DNA of 64,000 nucleotides from Arcicella aurantiaca (GTDB taxonomy: Bacteria > Bacteroidota > Bacteroidia > Cytophagales > Spirosomataceae). The notes under the pieces are model-generated. The model was not told the origin of the DNA and did not search any database. It saw only the letters and a list, made by a program, of their open reading frames with translations. Position 1 is the stretch's first letter, and each line of letters begins with the position of its first letter. The translations under genes were made by a program, and so were the position numbers. Location: positions 23,661 through 87,660 of the forward strand of contig NZ_QGGO01000025.1 in NCBI RefSeq assembly GCF_003148625.1, read 5' to 3'. Positions 1 to 9,559 of this stretch are shown here, in pieces.

Positions 1-386
1 GAATAAAACCTTGAGCCACCGTTTGAGGTTTCAATTACTGGAACTGGGTCAATATTTATACCTGTCAGAGTTTTTATTTCGTCAATTTCTTGCTCTAATT
101 TAGTTGAAATTTGGGCAGGCTGTGGTAAATCTTGCGTTGCGTTTCCTTCGGTTTCAATAAGGCAAATCGGTTTACCTATTTCTGCGACTTCGCCTTCTGG
201 AACAAGAATTTCTTTTATAATACCTGTGTGTGAAGAGGGTACTTCAGTGTCAATTTTATCGGTTGCCACTTCCAATAAATATTCGTCAGCTTCGATTTTT
301 TCGCCTACATTTTTCAACCACTTTAAAACAGTGGCTTCCATGATACTTTCGCCCATTTTGGGCATAATGATTTCGATTAAAGACAT
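1..386 (-). CDS. 2-oxoacid dehydrogenase E2 component, N-terminal part (runs off window)
   Basis: This is the N-terminal 128 residues of a dihydrolipoamide acyltransferase, the core subunit of a pyruvate, 2-oxoglutarate or branched-chain 2-oxoacid dehydrogenase complex. Residues 1-78 form a lipoyl domain: PKMGES near the start and the lipoylation site in EVATDKIDTEVPS, where the modified lysine is K44. A linker follows, and the gene leaves the window before the peripheral-subunit-binding and catalytic domains, so the substrate cannot be told. The ATG at 386 fits the usual family start (MSLIEIIMPKMGES). Its first 10 bases overlap the end of cinA, so the two are probably co-transcribed and translationally coupled. 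Confidence 0.88.
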   Translation of the reverse strand, partial: MSLIEIIMPKMGESIMEATVLKWLKNVGEKIEADEYLLEVATDKIDTEVPSSHTGIIKEILVPEGEVAEIGKPICLIETEGNATQDLPQPAQISTKLEQEIDEIKTLTGINIDPVPVIETSNGGSRFY

Positions 387-1615
387 AATTTTCTTAATAA
401 ATTCAGGATGTTGATTGTTGTCATGTGAATATTTTGCTCTCGGAAACCTCCTAATGTCAATTTACGAGTAATTGTCTCGTTTTCCGTAGCAATGGCAATC
501 CATACCGTTCCCACAGGTTTTTCTGGCGTACCACCATTTGGCCCAGCGATTCCACTTGTTGCTAATCCATACGTTGTGCCTAATAATTGCCTTACATTTT
601 GAGCCATTTCTACGATTGTTTCTTCTGAAACAGCACCGAATGTATTTAAAGTTTCAGCATTTACACCTAATTGATTTATTTTTACAGCATTATCATAAGA
701 AACAATACCGCCCATAAAATAAGCTGAGCTTCCAGAAACTTTAGTAAATTGATGTGCTAAATAGCCTCCTGTACAACTTTCTGCAACGGATACTGTCTGT
801 TTTTTCTCGGTCAAGATTTTACCTAAAACTTCTTCAATTTCATCGTTCCCAAAACCGTAAACAAATTCTTGAATGGTTGGTAAAACTTTCTGAAATTGTT
901 CTTCAACATCTGCTTCAATTGTGGCTAAATCTTCTCCGAAACCTGTCAGACGTAGTTTTACATTTCCCATCGAAGGTAAGTACGCCAACTTTATATTTTC
1001 GGGTAAAGCATCTTCCCAAGGCTCAATTATTTCTGCTAAAAATGATTCACCGATACCAATTGTTCTAATAACCTTGTGGAAAATTACAGGCGTTTTAAAA
1101 TACTCTTGTAATTTAGGTAAAAGTGTTAATGTCATCATTCCTTTCATTTCAAAAGGAACACCTGGCATAGAAATATAAACAATACCATTTTGCTCAAACC
1201 ACATTCCTGCGGCAGTTCCCATGGTGTTTCTGATGAAAGTAGCGTTAGTTGGTAATTCTGCTTGACCCACATTTAAACCCGTCACCTCACGACCTCTTTT
1301 CCTGAAAAATTCTGTTAAATCTGCCAACGCTTCTTGATGAACGGCAAGTTCAGAGTTAAAATATTTACAGAAAGTTTTCTTGGTAATATCGTCTTTCGTA
1401 GGTCCTAAACCTCCTGTTACAATTACTAAATCGGCTCTTTTAGATGATTCCTCAAAAATTTCCAAAATAGCTTCTTCGGAATCTCCAACTGAGGATTTTC
1501 TTACTGTTCTGATTCCAATTTTATCTAATTCGGCACTAATCCATTGGGTATTTGTATCGGTAATTTGTCCATAAAGAATCTCATCTCCAATGGTAATAAT
1601 CTCTGCTTTTATCAT
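377..1615 (-). CDS. cinA: CinA-like nicotinamide-nucleotide amidohydrolase family protein
   Basis: A CinA family protein of 412 residues, about the usual length. The N-terminal half (to about 170) is a MoaB/MogA-like domain opening IKAEIITIGDEIL, with the VTGGLGPTKDD loop; in the family this half has ADP-ribose or NMN-related pyrophosphatase activity. The C-terminal 160 residues are the PncC-type NMN deamidase domain, seen in SVAESCTGG and SGIAGPNGG. The frame is open upstream to 1642, but I chose the ATG at 1615 because family members begin MIKAEIITIG and the upstream codons fall in an inverted-repeat element (1627-1682). It overlaps the downstream E2 gene by 10 bases. The expected role is pyridine-nucleotide salvage or repair. 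Confidence 0.93.
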   Translation of the reverse strand: MIKAEIITIGDEILYGQITDTNTQWISAELDKIGIRTVRKSSVGDSEEAILEIFEESSKRADLVIVTGGLGPTKDDITKKTFCKYFNSELAVHQEALADLTEFFRKRGREVTGLNVGQAELPTNATFIRNTMGTAAGMWFEQNGIVYISMPGVPFEMKGMMTLTLLPKLQEYFKTPVIFHKVIRTIGIGESFLAEIIEPWEDALPENIKLAYLPSMGNVKLRLTGFGEDLATIEADVEEQFQKVLPTIQEFVYGFGNDEIEEVLGKILTEKKQTVSVAESCTGGYLAHQFTKVSGSSAYFMGGIVSYDNAVKINQLGVNAETLNTFGAVSEETIVEMAQNVRQLLGTTYGLATSGIAGPNGGTPEKPVGTVWIAIATENETITRKLTLGGFREQNIHMTTINILNLLRKLCL

Positions 1616-1626
1616 TTTTTTGAAAG

Positions 1627-1682
1627 GTAACACAGGCTTCAACCTGTATCTTAAATTTATTACAGACCAAAGTCTGTGTTAC
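1627..1682. repeat. Compound inverted repeat (three-armed, 56 bp)
   Basis: GTAACACAG at 1627-1635 pairs with CTGTGTTAC at 1674-1682. Inside lie two further small palindromes, CAGGCTTCAACCTG and CAGACCAAAGTCTG, so the folded form would be a three-way junction. It sits just upstream of cinA. Repeats of this look are common between genes in Bacteroidota; no coding role is seen. Confidence 0.6.
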
Positions 1683-1852
1683 TTTTATCGGCTAAATTTC
1701 GAGAATACTTCATCTCAAATACTTTATTCATGAGACAAATTCATTATTTTCGCCCAAAATTACACAATTTGAAGCGTTTTAACGTTTATTGACAAATGAC
1801 ATTTTTTAAATTATTGCGTCTCAACTAAAATAATGTTTAACAATCACTATAA

Positions 1853-2578
1853 ATGAGAAAATTAATCTTAGCAGCAGCCTTCATGACAACCGTTAGTAGT
1901 TGTCAATCACAAAACTTTGGAAATATTTTAAAACAAGCAAATGATGTTTTGAGTGGAACTACATCAGGAGCTTTAACAACAGAAGAAATTGGTCGTGGTT
2001 TGAAAGAGGCTTTAACAGTTGGCATCAAAAATAGTTCATCACAAGCGTCTGCGTTAAATGGATATTTGGGAAATCAAACTATTAAATTATTGTTTCCGCC
2101 AGAAGCCCAAAAAGTAGAGCAAAAATTGCGTGATATTGGACTCGGAGGAGAATGTGATAAATTTATTACTGCCTTGAATCGTGGAGCAGAGAAAGCTGCG
2201 GAAAAAGCAGTGCCGATTTTTGTGGATGCTATCACAAAAATGACAATTCAAGATGCTTTAGGGATTTTGAAAGGTGATAAAGATGCAGCAACTAATTATT
2301 TGAAAAGAACTTCATCGCAAGCTCTTACCAATGCTTTTGCCCCTGTTATGCAAGAGGCTATCAATACAACGGGTGCAACAAAATTGTATGGTGATATTGC
2401 CAATACGTACAATAAAATTCCTTTCACTCAAAAAATCAATCCAGATTTGCAACAATATGCTACCCAAAAAGCAGTTGACGGATTATTTTTATTAGTTGCT
2501 CAGGAAGAACAAAAAATTAGAGAAAACCCAGCGGCAAGAGTTTCTGATATTTTGAAGCGAGTTTTTGGTGCTCAATAG
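1853..2578 (+). CDS. DUF4197 family lipoprotein
   Basis: A 241-residue protein. The first 17 residues form a lipoprotein signal with the lipobox VSSC, so the mature protein should start at Cys17 and be lipid-anchored to the envelope. The rest matches the DUF4197 pattern: an N-terminal GLKEALTVGI segment, then LGGECDKFITALNRGAEKAAEKAVPIF and a C-terminal helical part ending in KRVFGAQ. The function of DUF4197 is not known. It is a single gene facing the M61 peptidase gene, and both share the hairpin at 2581-2640. The ATG at 1853 gives a clean signal peptide. Confidence 0.85.
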   Translation: MRKLILAAAFMTTVSSCQSQNFGNILKQANDVLSGTTSGALTTEEIGRGLKEALTVGIKNSSSQASALNGYLGNQTIKLLFPPEAQKVEQKLRDIGLGGECDKFITALNRGAEKAAEKAVPIFVDAITKMTIQDALGILKGDKDAATNYLKRTSSQALTNAFAPVMQEAINTTGATKLYGDIANTYNKIPFTQKINPDLQQYATQKAVDGLFLLVAQEEQKIRENPAARVSDILKRVFGAQ

Positions 2579-2580
2579 GA

Positions 2581-2640
2581 AAAACACAAAATAAAACGGG
2601 CAGTGAATACCATTTCACTGCCCGTTTTATTTTGTGTTTT
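2581..2640. terminator. Bidirectional terminator with perfect 27-bp stem
   Basis: Positions 2581-2607 and 2614-2640 are perfect reverse complements around a 6-base loop. A-rich and T-rich ends give a U-tract on both strands. It sits between the stops of the convergent DUF4197 and M61 peptidase genes and should end both transcripts. Confidence 0.92.
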
Positions 2641-2641
2641 T

Positions 2642-4438
2642 TTACAAGAACATCCATTTTTTATATAAATCTTTTTGTTCTTTGGTCGCATTCTCGATTG
2701 GCTCAATTGAGAAGCTTTTAGTTGGATTTCTTTGTAAGGTTACGTTATATTTTTTATCCAAACCGTCTCTTCTAATTTTAACTTCAACAACATCACCTAC
2801 TTTTTTGTTAGCAATCAGTTTCGTTAAATCTTCAGGTTTTGAGCCATCAATTTGTAAGATTTCATCGCCAACGTTCAGTCCATCGTTGTAAGCAGGAGAG
2901 TCTCGCAAAACCGATGATATTTTTAAACCCACTTTACATTCTACGCCCAAAGCAGGACTTGTATTTTCAGCGTTTTTATCAACTAATTTCATTCCAACTG
3001 CTTCAAGAAAAGTATTGTACGGAATTGTTTCTGTACCCGAAATATATTTTTGGAAGAAATCATTCATTGATTTTCCTGCAACATTTTCGACAGCTTTTTG
3101 AAATTCATCATCAGAAAATCCACGTCCTTGTTTTTTGTAATATTCTTGATACAAAAGTCGCATAACATCATCTAAATTTTTAGAACCATTCGTTGATTGT
3201 AAAATTAAAAGGTTTAAAACTCCTCCCAAAACTGCCCCTTTGTCGTAATAAGAAACGGTACTATTTTTAGAATTTTCATTTGGACGATAATATTTTATCC
3301 AGGCATCCCAGCTTGATTCCGTTACCGATTGTACTTTATTTCCCGGTTGATTTTCAATAGCGTTGATTTCAGTAACATAAGCCTTCAAGTATTCGTCGGG
3401 AGTCATCATATTTGCTCTACGCAAGATATAATTCTCATAAAAACTTGTGCAACCTTCTGAAAACCAGAGCAAATGAGTATAATTTTCATTTTCATAGTCA
3501 AATGGGCCAAGTGCTTTTGGTCTGATTCTCTTTACATTCCAAAGGTGAAAATATTCATGAGCAATTAAACTCATAAAACCTTGATACATTTTTTCACTTG
3601 CATAAGTCATGCGTGATGTTTGGCAAGTGGTAGAATTTAGGTGTTCTAAACCACCTCCGCCAAGACCAACATTGTGAATCAAAAATGTATAATCTTTACA
3701 TGGATGTTCGCCAACCACACTCAGGGCAGATTCGCAAACTTTCTTGAAGTCATTAGTTACTTTTGTTTCGTCAAATTTGACATCGCCATACATCGCAATT
3801 TTGTGAGGAATACCTTTTAAATCAAAAGAAAGAACTTTTTGAGTTCCAATTTCGATTGGGGAGTCGATTAAAATATCTAAATTCTCAGCCTCAAAGGTAT
3901 TGTTACCAAGTGATTTTAAGCCAGTTGAAACAGAATTCCAATCTTTATAAGGTTTTATATTGATGGTTGACGGAACTTGTCTCCAATCATTTACGTACAT
4001 AAATACACTGGCAGGATTCAAATATCCATGCGAATCATCAAGGAACGAAGTTCTTACCGTTAATTCATTGGCATAGACTTTATATTTTACGGTTGCCTCA
4101 TTTGCAGCCGCTAAAAGACGGACACGCCAAGTATTTTTATTAATTTTGTCAGACTTTAAATTTGCAGTACCACTTGTTACGGAAACACTTTCAACATTTT
4201 TCGCATATTCACGAACAAGATATGAACCTGGTGTCCAAACTGCCATCTTTAAATCTACAAAACCTTGTTGTTTTGTTTTGGCATCAAAATTGGATAATTT
4301 AATAACAACGTCAAAATAGTGCGTTTGAGGTTGTTCCATTGAAAGAAAATACTCTATTTTGGGTTGGCTTGAAGAATTTTGACTCCATGCAAAGTGGCTA
4401 AAAATCAGATAGATAGCGAAAAATGATATTTTTTTCAT
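2642..4438 (-). CDS. M61 family glycyl-aminopeptidase-like protease with PDZ domain
   Basis: A 598-residue exported zinc peptidase. Residues 1-20 are a Sec signal peptide ending FAWSQ. An N-terminal M61 beta domain is followed by the catalytic domain with HEYFH at 294-298 (zinc ligands H294 and H298, catalytic E295) and the downstream WFSEGCTSFYE helix that carries the third ligand. A PDZ domain lies near the C-terminus (about 500-570, with LGVECKVGLKISSVLRDSPAYNDGLNVGDEI broken only by family variation). M61 enzymes cleave N-terminal glycine or alanine from peptides; the exact substrate is unknown. Single gene, divergent from the TPR gene at 4690. Confidence 0.92.
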   Translation of the reverse strand: MKKISFFAIYLIFSHFAWSQNSSSQPKIEYFLSMEQPQTHYFDVVIKLSNFDAKTKQQGFVDLKMAVWTPGSYLVREYAKNVESVSVTSGTANLKSDKINKNTWRVRLLAAANEATVKYKVYANELTVRTSFLDDSHGYLNPASVFMYVNDWRQVPSTINIKPYKDWNSVSTGLKSLGNNTFEAENLDILIDSPIEIGTQKVLSFDLKGIPHKIAMYGDVKFDETKVTNDFKKVCESALSVVGEHPCKDYTFLIHNVGLGGGGLEHLNSTTCQTSRMTYASEKMYQGFMSLIAHEYFHLWNVKRIRPKALGPFDYENENYTHLLWFSEGCTSFYENYILRRANMMTPDEYLKAYVTEINAIENQPGNKVQSVTESSWDAWIKYYRPNENSKNSTVSYYDKGAVLGGVLNLLILQSTNGSKNLDDVMRLLYQEYYKKQGRGFSDDEFQKAVENVAGKSMNDFFQKYISGTETIPYNTFLEAVGMKLVDKNAENTSPALGVECKVGLKISSVLRDSPAYNDGLNVGDEILQIDGSKPEDLTKLIANKKVGDVVEVKIRRDGLDKKYNVTLQRNPTKSFSIEPIENATKEQKDLYKKWMFL

Positions 4439-4689
4439 AATTTAATGTTTGTAATGAACGTTTTACATTGGGTTTCGGCTAAATAATTATTTTGCTAAAA
4501 GCCCAATTCATTTAAAAATTGTTGTTTTTGCTTTTGAGTTAGAAAATCAAACGCCAATTGCAGAAAGCCACGAGCTAACTGTTAAAGCAAAACTAATATT
4601 ACCTTACTTGTTTAACAAATATTTTTCTGATTGAGCTACTGCCCATAATAATTTTACTCAAGAAAAATACCCTAAAAATCTCAATTCTA
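4439..4689. other. Divergent intergenic region, no gene seen
   Basis: 250 AT-rich bases between the start codons of the M61 peptidase and the TPR protein. It must hold both promoters, but I could not find a convincing TTTG/TAnnTTTG pair or any long inverted repeat. Confidence 0.4.
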
Positions 4690-7600
4690 ATGAACAAAAT
4701 CTCGTCGTTAGTATCAATTTGCTTCTTTTTTCTGGCTATTGCTTTCAACACGCCGCTTGTTGCACAAAGCACCCTCAATAATACGGAAGTTTCTATCCAT
4801 TTTAGAAACGGTCAAGAGCATTTTGAATCTAAAAATTACGAAGCTGCCCGTGCAGAATTTAATCTGTTTCTAAATGCTGATAAAGCAATTCTTGAAAAAG
4901 AAGATGGCAATAAAGTCTGGGCAGAATATTACGTAGTCATGTGTAGTTTATATCTACAATATTCAGAAACGGAATTATTGGCAAATCGTTTCGTTAGAAA
5001 TTATCCTGAGCATCCCGTAGCTGGAAATCTATTTAAAGAAATTGGTAATTATTTCTTCGAGCAAGGTGATTATGCACGTGCGGTAGATTATTTGAAAAAA
5101 AGCCCAAAGTCTGACGAAGCTGCTCAATATCGTTTGGCAATTTCTCATTTTTCTTTACAAGAATATTCAGAAGCTCTTACCATTTTTGATGAAATAAAAA
5201 GTAGTAGTTCTGATTATGGTGTTTCTTCTTCTTATTATTCAGGAATAATTAATTTTCGTGCAGGAAAGTATGATGTTGCCATTCCCGATTTCAAAAAAGC
5301 AGAACAATCGGCAACTTATAGAAGTGAAATTCCGGGTTGGTTAGCTCATAGTTATTACAGACAAGGCAAATTTGCCGAAATGTTAGCTTATACAGAGCCT
5401 TTATTACGTGAAAAAAACTCAGGGCGAAAATTGGAAGACGTTGCTCTTTTGACTGCCGAAGTGTATTTCCAACAAGCCAATTATGAGAAAGCTGCAAGCT
5501 ATTATACCATTTACAAGAATTATAAGTCGCAAGGAATGTTGCCTGCTGTGGCGTATCGTTATGGTTATAGTTTGTACAAAACAGACCAATTTTCTCCTGC
5601 TACCGAACAACTGAAAAATGTTGCCGCTGTAAAAGATACTTTGGGACAATATGCTGCTTTTATTTTGGGCGTTTGTTATTTGAAAGCGAATAACCCCAAT
5701 TATGCTTTAGGTGCATTTGACCAAGCCAGAAAAAGTAATTACAACAAATCAGTTACGGAAGATTCAGACTTTAACCATGCCAAAGTGTTGTTAGACCTTA
5801 ATCGTGGAAATGAAGCAATTAAAGCATTTGAAGGATTTTTGTCTAAATATCCTGATTCAAAATACGAAGATGAGGCAAATGAGTTAGTAAGTGAAGCGTA
5901 TTTGTCGTCAAATAATTATCAAGCTGCTCTTGCATATATAGAAGGCTTGAAAAGACGTTCTACCCGAACAAATTCTGCGTATCAAAGAATTGCTTTCAAT
6001 CAAGCCGTGAAAATGTACAACGATGAAAGATATATTGATGCAATTCCATACTTTGATAAATCTTTAACTATTCCTGTTAATCCCGAAACAAAATATGCTG
6101 CTAATTTTTGGAAAGCCGAAGCTCTATCTGCCGACAAAAAGTATAACGAAGCCATGCCGATTTACCAAAGTATTATTTCTTCGGTAGATAATACAACCCC
6201 TAATTTGTTTGATTTACAAAGTAGAAGTCGTTATTCTTTGGCGTATGCTTATTATAATACGAAGGATTACACAAAAGCGAATCAATTATTCCGTGAATAT
6301 GCCGATAGAATGAAGTCTTCGGGAGATTCACAAGCTTACCAAGATGCAGTAATCCGTTTAGGAGATACTTTTTTTGCTGCCAAGAATTATGAACAAGCTT
6401 TAAAATATTACGACCAAGCCATTGCAGCCAATAAAGCGGATAAAGATTATGCTACTTTTCAAAAAGGTTTGGTAATGGTTTTGAATGGCAACGAAGCAGG
6501 AGCAAAAAGTGCTTTTCAAAAGGTACAGAAAGATTTCCCTCAATCGTTGTATGTTGATAATGCTATTTACCAAGAAGCCAATATTGACTTTTCTGCTGGA
6601 AGATACATTCCTGCCATTACAGGTTTTACAAAGTTGATTAACGACAAACCACAAAGTAGATTAATTCCAGCCGCTTTATTAAAACGAGCAGGTGCTTTTC
6701 AAAATACGGCAAATCACGAAGGTGCTATTGCAGATTATCGCTCAATTCTTAAAAACTATCCTACTGAATCTCAAAGTAAAGACGCATTGGCAGGTATTCA
6801 AGAAGAATTGAACGAAGTTGGTCGTCCAGAAGAGTTTACTCAAATCTTAAATGATTATCAACAAGTAAATCCAAATGTTCAAACTGTTGGGCTTGAATAT
6901 GAATCTGCAAAAGGACTTTATTACAGCGATAAATTTGACAAAGCAATTCCTGCCTTGAACAACTATATCCGTAAATATCCAAATAGTTTAGAAGCCTACG
7001 AAGCTAAATATTTGGTAGCAGAATCGTATTTTAAATTAGGTGATAAACCGCAAGCACTTTCGTACTATTATCAAGTGATTCGTGATAGAAAATATAAATC
7101 TGTTAACAGAGCTATTTTAAAAGCCGCAGAAATCGAGTTTGCGGGAAATAACTTTAAATCGGCAATCGGCAATTACAGAAATTTATTAGCAAGTGCTTCC
7201 GACAAAAAAGACCAACAAACTGCCTTAATTGGCTTAATGGAATCTTATTACCAGACTACTAAAACCGATTCAACGCTTTATTTTGCCAAAGAAGTAGCCA
7301 ATTCGGGCGATGTAGTTTTGGGAGCGAAAAGCAAAGCGAGTCTTTACACGGGTAAAATTCACATGGCGAAAAATGAATATCCTAAAGCTATCGAAGCATT
7401 TAATCAAACAATTGCCATTTCAAAAGATGATTTCGGGGCGGAAGCTCAGTTTTTAATTACTCAAATTTTGTATAATCAGAAAAAATATAAAGAATCTTCT
7501 GATTTAATTATGGCAAAATTTAGAAATGAATTTGCTGATGCTGACGATAAAATTGTAGGACGTGCGTTTCTTTTATTAGCAGACGACTTTATCGGACTTG

Positions 7601-7710
7601 ATAACATGGTTCAAGCTCGTGCAACGCTCAATTCAATTATTGAGAATCACCCTGATAAAAATATCGTTACTGATGCCAAAATCAAATTAAAAGCAATTGA
7701 AAAAAAGTAG
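4690..7710 (+). CDS. Large TPR-repeat envelope protein
   Basis: A 1006-residue protein with a signal peptide (cleavage near VAQS at residue 26) followed almost entirely by tetratricopeptide-like helical repeats, such as FESKNYEAARAEFNLFL, FEQGDYARAVDYLKKS, and the last near 960. No enzyme domain is seen. TPR arrays of this kind in Bacteroidota are periplasmic or outer-membrane scaffolds, and the repeats resemble YbgF and outer-membrane assembly lipoproteins, but there is no lipobox cysteine. It is followed within about 130 bases by a TonB-receptor-like barrel and further by HU-SPOR and TonB-like genes, all on the same strand, which suggests an envelope operon. The function is inferred. Confidence 0.82.
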   Translation: MNKISSLVSICFFFLAIAFNTPLVAQSTLNNTEVSIHFRNGQEHFESKNYEAARAEFNLFLNADKAILEKEDGNKVWAEYYVVMCSLYLQYSETELLANRFVRNYPEHPVAGNLFKEIGNYFFEQGDYARAVDYLKKSPKSDEAAQYRLAISHFSLQEYSEALTIFDEIKSSSSDYGVSSSYYSGIINFRAGKYDVAIPDFKKAEQSATYRSEIPGWLAHSYYRQGKFAEMLAYTEPLLREKNSGRKLEDVALLTAEVYFQQANYEKAASYYTIYKNYKSQGMLPAVAYRYGYSLYKTDQFSPATEQLKNVAAVKDTLGQYAAFILGVCYLKANNPNYALGAFDQARKSNYNKSVTEDSDFNHAKVLLDLNRGNEAIKAFEGFLSKYPDSKYEDEANELVSEAYLSSNNYQAALAYIEGLKRRSTRTNSAYQRIAFNQAVKMYNDERYIDAIPYFDKSLTIPVNPETKYAANFWKAEALSADKKYNEAMPIYQSIISSVDNTTPNLFDLQSRSRYSLAYAYYNTKDYTKANQLFREYADRMKSSGDSQAYQDAVIRLGDTFFAAKNYEQALKYYDQAIAANKADKDYATFQKGLVMVLNGNEAGAKSAFQKVQKDFPQSLYVDNAIYQEANIDFSAGRYIPAITGFTKLINDKPQSRLIPAALLKRAGAFQNTANHEGAIADYRSILKNYPTESQSKDALAGIQEELNEVGRPEEFTQILNDYQQVNPNVQTVGLEYESAKGLYYSDKFDKAIPALNNYIRKYPNSLEAYEAKYLVAESYFKLGDKPQALSYYYQVIRDRKYKSVNRAILKAAEIEFAGNNFKSAIGNYRNLLASASDKKDQQTALIGLMESYYQTTKTDSTLYFAKEVANSGDVVLGAKSKASLYTGKIHMAKNEYPKAIEAFNQTIAISKDDFGAEAQFLITQILYNQKKYKESSDLIMAKFRNEFADADDKIVGRAFLLLADDFIGLDNMVQARATLNSIIENHPDKNIVTDAKIKLKAIEKK

Positions 7711-7841
7711 TAAGTATTGAGACAAAATAAAGTGTCATTTTGATAATTCATAAATGTTAGATAATCAAATCCATGACAATCGTAAATCATACATTCTTAA
7801 ATCGTCAATGTACTTATCCTTCTTTGAAAAATAAACATATT

Positions 7842-9518
7842 ATGCAGAATCCTTCTTATAAAATATTTGCCCTTTCAATATTAGGTGCTTTTTTTACTGT
7901 TTCGCAAACCTTTGCTCAAAAGCAACAAGGCGAGGTTAAAACTGACGATATTGAAATTTATAAAGATACAAAAGTGGTTTTACCACAAGCCAATAGAATT
8001 TTCGATAAAGTACCAATCAGTGCTGATGATAACGCTCGTAAACCAATCCGTTATGAGTTTATAGAACGCAAATTACCCGTACAAACTCCTGAGTTTAGTC
8101 CAACTGTAAATATGCCTGATGGTGGATCTAAAGAAGACACTAAAGCGGCAAAGCACAGTAATATTATTCGTGTGGGTATGGGCAATTATGGGCATACCTT
8201 TTTGGAGGCTCACGCAGGAATACCGATGGGAGAAGATAATTATCATGGCATTTATATAAAGCACAATAATTTTCGTCTTGGACCAGTCGGAGCCAATTAC
8301 TCTGGCGTTTCTCAAAATATCGTAAAAGTTCATAGTCGTACCTCTTTTGATGCCGTCAAATTGGAAGGAGCTTTAGGATGGGAGAGAAGAGGTTTTGATT
8401 TTTATGGTTTTACCCCTAAAAACTATGATTTTCCTGAATCTCAAATTTATAATTCTTGGAATAAATTTAATTTCAACGGTGTAATCAGTAATTCTAATAA
8501 AGACTCAAAAGTTGATTACGAATTCAAATCTAATTTGTCCTATCTTTTTACACATTTAAAAGCAAACGAATTAGTTTGGAAAGGCTCTGGAAGTGCAGTT
8601 TTTCCTGTAACAGAACAATTATCGGCAATCGTTGATGGTACTTTGGTTTTAGCTCAACGTCAAGATTCTTTAACGTTGTACCGCAATTTGTATAAATTGA
8701 AACCTACTTTTCAATACAAAACGGATAAGTTTACTGTCACGGCAGGTTTAAATGTTATTAACGACCGTGAGAAAAATACATTCAACAATAGCTATGTTTA
8801 TCCAATCATAAAACTTGATGTTCAGCCAATGCAAGGTATCAAAGTTTTTGCAGGATATGAAGGCGATGTTTATGCGAATAACTTGACATCATTTCTTCTC
8901 GAAAATCAATGGTTAAACCGTTTTACAGAATTAAGAAATACTCGTAAAACAAATGATTTTTATGTTGGAGGAAAAGCGTCATTACAAAATGGTTTAGATG
9001 TTGAAGCAAAATTAAGCTATGCGAATTATAAAGATTTTTATGTTTTTAATAATTCTCGAACTGATAGTACAAGATTTGAAGCTCTTTATTCAGATGATTC
9101 AACCACAGTAAAAGTGACCAATTTTACGGCACAAGCAAGCTATCAAATTCCAGAAATGTTCCGTTCAAATTTGAAATTTGATGTCAATATTTTTAGTGGT
9201 TTAGGAAATTTGAAAAACGCTTGGCATCGTCCAAGTTTCACCGCTACTTGGAATAACACCTTCACTATCAAGCAGAAGCTATTGGTTAGTTCTGATTTGT
9301 ATTTCTTGACAGGAATGAAAGGCAATAATTTCTTGACCAACAAAGAAGTAAAATTAGACCCAATCATTGACCTTAACTTTAAATTTACTTACTTGATTAC
9401 CGAGCATTTTGATGTTTTTATTTCAGCTAACAATGTCTTCAATAAAAACTATCAAAGGTATTTATACTATCCAACACAGGGAGTAAATTTTCTTGGAGGT
9501 TTGTCATATTCTTTCTAA
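7842..9518 (+). CDS. TonB-dependent-receptor-like outer-membrane beta-barrel protein
   Basis: I place the start at the ATG at 7842 (MQNPSYK...), because it yields a proper signal peptide ending TFAQ; an in-frame ATG at 7773 would add 23 residues that spoil it. The 558-residue product shows alternating beta-strand segments through its length and a C-terminal strand pattern (NVFNKNYQRYLYYPTQG then GGLSYSF, ending in aromatic F) typical of TonB-dependent receptor barrels. No clear plug domain is visible, so it may be a barrel-only relative. It sits between the TPR gene and the HU-SPOR gene, in the same direction. The substrate is unknown. Confidence 0.75.
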   Translation: MQNPSYKIFALSILGAFFTVSQTFAQKQQGEVKTDDIEIYKDTKVVLPQANRIFDKVPISADDNARKPIRYEFIERKLPVQTPEFSPTVNMPDGGSKEDTKAAKHSNIIRVGMGNYGHTFLEAHAGIPMGEDNYHGIYIKHNNFRLGPVGANYSGVSQNIVKVHSRTSFDAVKLEGALGWERRGFDFYGFTPKNYDFPESQIYNSWNKFNFNGVISNSNKDSKVDYEFKSNLSYLFTHLKANELVWKGSGSAVFPVTEQLSAIVDGTLVLAQRQDSLTLYRNLYKLKPTFQYKTDKFTVTAGLNVINDREKNTFNNSYVYPIIKLDVQPMQGIKVFAGYEGDVYANNLTSFLLENQWLNRFTELRNTRKTNDFYVGGKASLQNGLDVEAKLSYANYKDFYVFNNSRTDSTRFEALYSDDSTTVKVTNFTAQASYQIPEMFRSNLKFDVNIFSGLGNLKNAWHRPSFTATWNNTFTIKQKLLVSSDLYFLTGMKGNNFLTNKEVKLDPIIDLNFKFTYLITEHFDVFISANNVFNKNYQRYLYYPTQGVNFLGGLSYSF

Positions 9519-9559
9519 ATTCGTGTTAAATAAGGGTTATTTATTAAATACTTAAAATT

